From contig JAIPMN010020148.1 of NCBI GenBank assembly GCA_020650975.1, forward strand, positions 1 to 21,286: 21,286 nucleotides of DNA. The letters are read 5' to 3'. Both the position numbers and the translations under genes were made by a program. This DNA is from Apostichopus californicus. Lineage: Eukaryota; Echinodermata; Holothuroidea; Aspidochirotida; Stichopodidae. Positions 17,712-21,286 of the stretch are shown piece after piece (the first letter of the stretch is position 1; every line of letters begins with the position of its first letter). The notes beneath the pieces are model-generated. The model ran no database searches. It was not told where the DNA came from and saw only the letters and a program-made list of their open reading frames with translations.

Positions 17712-18023
17712 AGAAAGACCCGGGAAATTAAGAGAGATAGGAGCACTGGGGATTTAAAGAGGATTATAGCCTGGAGGTCTAAGGGGGTGATAATATACCA
17801 GGGTTAAATAAGGGTAAAGGTGGGAAAGGAGATTGAAGAATGACCCGGGAAATTAAGAGAGATAGGAGCACTGGGGATTTAAAGAGGATTATAGCCGGGA
17901 GGACAGGAGGTGATAATTTATTAGGGTTTAATATGGGTAAAGGTGGAAAAGAAGATTGAAGAAAGACCCGGGAAATGAAGAGATAAGAGCACTGGGGATT
18001 TAAAGAGGATAATAGCCTTGAGG
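17661..18023 (+). repeat. Three-copy tandem repeat spanning the COG8 stop codon, ~124-bp period
   Basis: Units start with GGTGATAAT at 17661, 17786 and 17909 (periods 125 and 123). Each runs through GGGTAAAGGTGG, GATTGAAGAA, GACCCGGGAAAT, GAGCACTGGGGATTTAAAGAG and GATTATAGCC-like words, with the last unit ending near 18023. The first unit supplies the final 16 codons and stop of COG8. Each later unit contains the equivalent codons and TGA, but lies outside the gene. Units 1 and 2 are nearly identical; unit 3 is more diverged. Confidence 0.92.
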
Positions 18024-18213
18024 AAAGATTGAGATTAAGCACATTTAAACTAAGCAACAAGAAAGAAGAAATGTCTAACAGTTGTCAAGTTAGCACAGAA
18101 GAGATTTTAGGAAGGGTGTTTGCAAGATTGAAGTTAGCGTTACCGTTATGTTTATTTCTTTCGTTCCTTCCTTCTTTTCATTTTCCGATCTTCATTTGGA
18201 GGAAGGAAATTTT

Positions 18214-18219
18214 ATTAAA
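18214..18219 (+). terminator. Candidate poly(A) signal ATTAAA
   Basis: ATTAAA is the commonest variant hexamer, and it is followed about 75 bp later by GT-rich DNA (TGTGTGTGGTAGGGTAGG). I found no canonical AATAAA in the 1.2 kb after the COG8 stop. A second ATTAAA lies at 18516–18521. The real cleavage site is not determinable from sequence alone. Confidence 0.25.
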
Positions 18220-18515
18220 AGTTGAACACTTTGCAGCAACCAAATATTCTTCCCTTTTCCCTGATGCGAACACTGTTTTGTCACATTTTGATTGTGTGTG
18301 GTAGGGTAGGTAACATGTGTTTTTGTGATTGTGTGGGAATATGATTTGGTAACCTTTGTGTCTGTGTGAAAATATGTCTGAACAATATCACCATCAGGGG
18401 GAGCATTGTTCAGTCTCTGACAAATTGTTTAATATATGAAATTAAGACTTCATATTTATTCACAGATATTCATAGATGCTACCCTTAATGAATGACTTAG
18501 GGCAAGAATTTCAAC

Positions 18516-18521
18516 ATTAAA
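18516..18521 (+). terminator. Alternative poly(A) signal ATTAAA
   Basis: This is a second ATTAAA, about 800 bp after the COG8 stop codon. The downstream GT content is weaker (TATGGGTGTATTCTG) than for the first candidate. Confidence 0.2.
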
Positions 18522-18984
18522 TCCGGCAGGTTCCAGTCAGTTATGGGTGTATTCTGCTACAAGTATACAAAGTGGCATGATAAACATTGCATTTAAGTAT
18601 GGTTATATGTACAAAGTTGAAGCAAGCAGACCATTAAGTCAGTCGATCAGATGTAATGTCCAATACATGGTAGTTTCACAATGCATTACAAATTTGTCAG
18701 TAACAAATAGTATTGGATCTCATTGTTGGATGCCCAGGTAGTTTCAAGATGAAGTGTTGATGTATTTAGAATTTTGTGAAGTAACAGATTCACGGTAATG
18801 TGTGGATAGTGTATCTTTTGATATCAATCAGCTATCCATTCTTGCAGTTTAAGTATTTGAAACACAAGTAACTTGTAAATTAAGACTAACTATTCCTCTT
18901 TTACCCCTCTGGCAATAGCAATAATTACAAGTATTGATTACTCACACCCACCATTCTCCCCTGGTCTTTGTGCCACCTTGACAT

Positions 18985-19915
18985 ATTAACAGTGGTGGTC
19001 ATCCTTCCACATCCCTGGTGTGTTTGCCTCTGTGTCATATGCACCAGTGGTGGTTACACTTCTTCTCCTACAACCCTAGTTTTAGTGCTGTCATGTCATA
19101 TGTCCCAGTGGTGGTCGCAATTGTTATCCACTCTTGGCATCACTATGACATCACTATGGCATCACTATGACATATACACCAATGGTGGTCACCCTTCCAC
19201 ACCCTGGTCTTTGTGCCATCATGTCATATGCACCAGTGGTGGTTTCACTTCTTCTCCTACAACCCTGGTTTTAGTGCCGTCATGTCACATGTCCCAGTGG
19301 TGGTCGCAATTGTTATCCACCCTTGGCATCACCATGACATATACACCAATGGTGGTCACCCTTCCACGCCCTGGTCTTTGTGCCATCATGACATATGCAC
19401 CAGTGTCGGTTCACTTCTTCTCCTACAACCCTGGTGTTACTGCCATCATGTCATATAGCACCAGAGGTGGTTTAACTTCTTCTCCTACAACCCTGGTGTT
19501 ACTGCCATCATGTCATATAGCACCAGTGGTGGTTTAACTTCTTCTCCTACAACCCTGGTGTTACTGCCATCATGTCATTTGCACCAGTGGTGGTTTAACT
19601 TCTTTTCCTACAACCCTGGTGTTACTGCCATCATGTCATATAGCACCAGTGGTGGGTTCACTTCTTCTCCTACAACCCTGGTGTTACTGCCATCATGTCA
19701 TATAGCACCAGTGGTGGTTACACTTCTTCTCCTACAACCCTGGTGTTACTGCCATCATGTCATATAGCACCAGTGGTGGTTACACTTCTCCTACAACCCT
19801 GGTGTTACTGCCATCATTTCATATAGCACCAGAGGTGGTTTAACTTCTTCTCCTACAACCCTGGTGTTACTGTCTTCATGTCATATGCACCAGCGGTGGT
19901 CTCACTTCTTCTCCA
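18985..19915. repeat. Minisatellite with a 62-bp monomer and higher-order left part
   Basis: The right part repeats every 62 bp. TTACTGCCATCATGTCATAT or its variants start at 19437, 19499, 19561, 19622, 19684, 19746 and 19805, with a variant (TTACTGTCTTCATG) at 19867. Spacings are 59–62. Each monomer carries CACCAGTGGTGG and CTTCTCCTACAACCCTGG. The left part (about 18985–19436) is more diverged and organised as larger units: CATATGCACCAGTGGTGG-type starts fall at 19036, 19225 and 19392 (spacings 189 and 167, the first unit holding an extra ~22 bp of ATCACTATG repeats). Long open stretches here are artefacts of the repeat, because 62 is not a multiple of three. Confidence 0.93.
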
Positions 19916-20344
19916 CCCTTTGCCTCACCGTCAGCTGACATATAGCCCACGTGGCATTCACACAGCTCCACCTCTAGTCCTCTGGTCTAAGGTTCATGAT
20001 GCACCTTTGCTGCAAACATTTCCTCACCTATTTCTATAGAGGAGGTTGCCTCCATGACATGCAAACTACATGTCCTAACCTAAACCTCTGACCAAAGTAC
20101 TCAATTTTGGAACCAACAGCTGGAGAAACCCTTTATTTCTTTGTACAGGTATTTCGGGAAACTTCTCTGCAGGTGATTTATCTTCAAGAAGTTCACCTTG
20201 GATTGAATCTTCAAAGTCTCCCCTCCCAATATTAAAAGCTAATTTAGGGCAGGCAAATTTTTGTGGGAAGAGGGCTCCTTTCATGATGCAAGGTCCAGTG
20301 TATTCTCAGTACAGTCACTGTAATGTCACCTAGAGAATCAGGAT
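19916..20344. other. Spacer between the two minisatellites
   Basis: This is unique-looking sequence. The minus strand from 20284 to 20075 is open for 69 codons after an ATG. Its conceptual peptide has a fairly ordinary protein composition (for example GRGDFEDSIQGELLEDKSPA), but I do not recognise it. Splice signals around it are ambiguous. Confidence 0.5.
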
Positions 20345-21286
20345 CAATTTGCAACATAAACATGTAAAACATTAAAAATATGAAGATTAATCAGTGACTG
20401 TAACGGTTTCTTCATAATAAGGATTAAATTGTAAAAAACAGATTGATGTCTGCTATGTAAAACAATATCTTCCTCAGAATCAGGATCAAATTGTAACATA
20501 AACAGATTGATGTCTTCTGTGTAAAACATTACAAATGTGAGGATAAAACAGTGACTAATAGTTTCTTCAGATTCAGGATCAAATTGTAACATAAACAGAT
20601 TGATGTCTGCTTTGTAAAAACATAACAGTTTCCTCAGAATCAGGATCAAAGTGTAACATAAACAGATTGATGTCTGCTATGTAAAACATGACAGTTTCCT
20701 CAGAATCAGGATCAAATTGAAACATAAACAGATTGATGTCTTCTGTGTAAAACATTACAAATGTGAGGATAAAACATTGACTAACAGTTTCCTCAGAATC
20801 AGGATTAAAGTGTAACATAAACAGATTGATATCTGCTATGTAAAACATGACAGTTTCCTCAGAATCAGGATCAAATTGAAACATAAACAGATTGATGTCT
20901 TCTGTGTAAAACATTACAAATGTGAGGATAAAACATTGACTAACAGTTTCCTCAGAATCAGGATTAAATTGTAACATAAACAGATTGATGTCTGCTATGT
21001 AAAACATGACAGTTTCCTCAGAATCAGGATCAAATTGAAACATAAACAGATTGATGTCTTTTGTGTAAAACATTACAAATGTGAGGATAAAACATTGACT
21101 AACAGTTTCCTCAGAATCAGGATTAAAGTGTAACATAAACAGATTGATGTCTGCTATGTAAAACATGACAGTTTCCTCAGAATCAGGATCAAATTGAAAC
21201 ATAAACAGATTGATGTCTTCTGTGTAAAACATTACAAATGTGAGGATAAAACATTGACTAACAGTTTCCTCAGAATCAGGATTAAA
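20345..21286. repeat. Minisatellite with a 159-bp higher-order unit, running off the window
   Basis: Monomers contain TCCTCAGAATCAGGAT and AACATAAACAGATTGATGTC. From about 20691 they are organised as alternating 66-bp and 93-bp monomers. The composite starts recur at 20691, 20850, 21009 and 21168, exactly 159 bp apart, with very few differences. The left part (20345–20690) has older, diverged copies with indels. The array continues past the right edge. Confidence 0.93.
20579..21286 (-). CDS. Repeat-encoded open reading frame, 5' end outside the window (coding status uncertain)
   Basis: On the minus strand the repeat is open from the window edge to TGA at 20581–20579, 235 codons, with the first ATG inside the window at 21232. 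The units read as 22 residues (MFYIADINLFMLHFNPDSEE then TV) and 31 residues (with SQCFILTFVMFYTEDINLFM and FQFDPDSEETV). Both monomers (66 and 93 bp) are multiples of three, so the frame survives each repeat. The reading decays at the left after an extra A near 20619. There is no known domain. It could be a repeat protein, or a satellite that happens to lack stops in this frame. Confidence 0.25.
   Translation of the reverse strand, partial: FNPDSEETVSQCFILTFVMFYTEDINLFMFQFDPDSEETVMFYIADINLFMLHFNPDSEETVSQCFILTFVMFYTKDINLFMFQFDPDSEETVMFYIADINLFMLQFNPDSEETVSQCFILTFVMFYTEDINLFMFQFDPDSEETVMFYIADINLFMLHFNPDSEETVSQCFILTFVMFYTEDINLFMFQFDPDSEETVMFYIADINLFMLHFDPDSEETVMFLQSRHQSVYVTI

Larger units (their letters stand above)
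18024..18984. other. COG8 3' flank / presumed 3' UTR
   Basis: This A+T-rich sequence has no supported gene. Open stretches near 18029–18304 and 18547–18741 are short and unlike any family. GT-rich sequence at 18291–18372 could serve as downstream cleavage signal. Candidate polyadenylation hexamers are listed separately. Confidence 0.6.

Noticed and set aside
17176-17746. Minus-strand Leu/Pro/Ser-rich open frames opposite COG8 exon 11
   Set aside because: They are the complement of a purine-rich, Glu/Gly-coding exon, which naturally lacks stops on the other strand. They have no independent signals.
18968-19767. Long plus-strand open frames (up to 189 codons) rich in Ser, His and Cys
   Set aside because: They lie in the 62-bp minisatellite. 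The unit is not a multiple of three, so all frames are cycled through one another, and the peptides are by-products of the repeat.
20345-21286. Right-edge repeat array as a CRISPR array
   Set aside because: There are no short direct repeats separated by unique spacers. The whole unit is repeated, and the context is a eukaryotic gene with introns.
1-21286. tRNA, rRNA or other structural RNA genes
   Set aside because: I found no A/B-box pair, GGTTCGAATC-type arm or rRNA-like block on either strand by eye.

Overview
The window is eukaryotic genomic DNA and is dominated by one split gene. Eleven exons on the + strand (4216–17711), all joined by GT–AG introns in a consistent reading phase, encode a 710-residue protein. 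I recognise it as subunit 8 of the conserved oligomeric Golgi complex (COG8, Dor1 family). Family-like stretches run through nearly every exon. The organism is an animal, because the protein resembles vertebrate COG8 closely. The compact A+T-rich introns, many short foldback elements and abundant GCCTAGGC/TAGGCCTA-type palindromes suggest a marine invertebrate deuterostome such as an echinoderm, but that placement is a guess and nothing here proves it.

Layout. Positions 1–4150 are upstream intergenic DNA with no convincing gene. They hold a small tandem duplication, a 15-bp inverted-repeat pair and an unidentified 61-codon open stretch. The last ~350 bp before the start codon look like a housekeeping promoter: a TCTCGCGA motif, an ETS-type site, a perfect DR1 nuclear-receptor-type repeat, a YY1-like motif over the start codon and an overlapping upstream ORF. 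Intron 1 (3.2 kb) contains a 792-bp foldback element bounded by TA and a ~408-bp degenerate hAT-like MITE. Intron 6 carries two copies of a short MITE. Intron 9 is a small museum of mobile DNA: an inverted-repeat element, a decayed 3' end of a LINE, a near-perfect palindrome, and a 313-bp MITE with perfect 14-bp ends flanked by a 33-bp direct repeat. Intron 10 has an ideal G-quadruplex motif close to the last exon.

The last exon encodes a long acidic, Glu/Gly-rich, low-complexity tail not seen in the vertebrate protein. The final 16 codons and the stop codon form the start of a ~124-bp repeat that occurs three times in tandem, running past the stop codon into the 3' flank. Beyond the gene, two minisatellite blocks fill most of the right end. 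One (about 18985–19915) has a 62-bp monomer. The other (about 20345 to the window edge) has a 159-bp higher-order unit that is a multiple of three and stays open on the minus strand for 235 codons, out to the edge.

I see no operon, CRISPR array, RNA gene or other system of linked genes. The points most worth following up are the minisatellite that contributes the COG8 C-terminus, the frame-preserving repeat at the right edge, and the foldback and MITE insertions.
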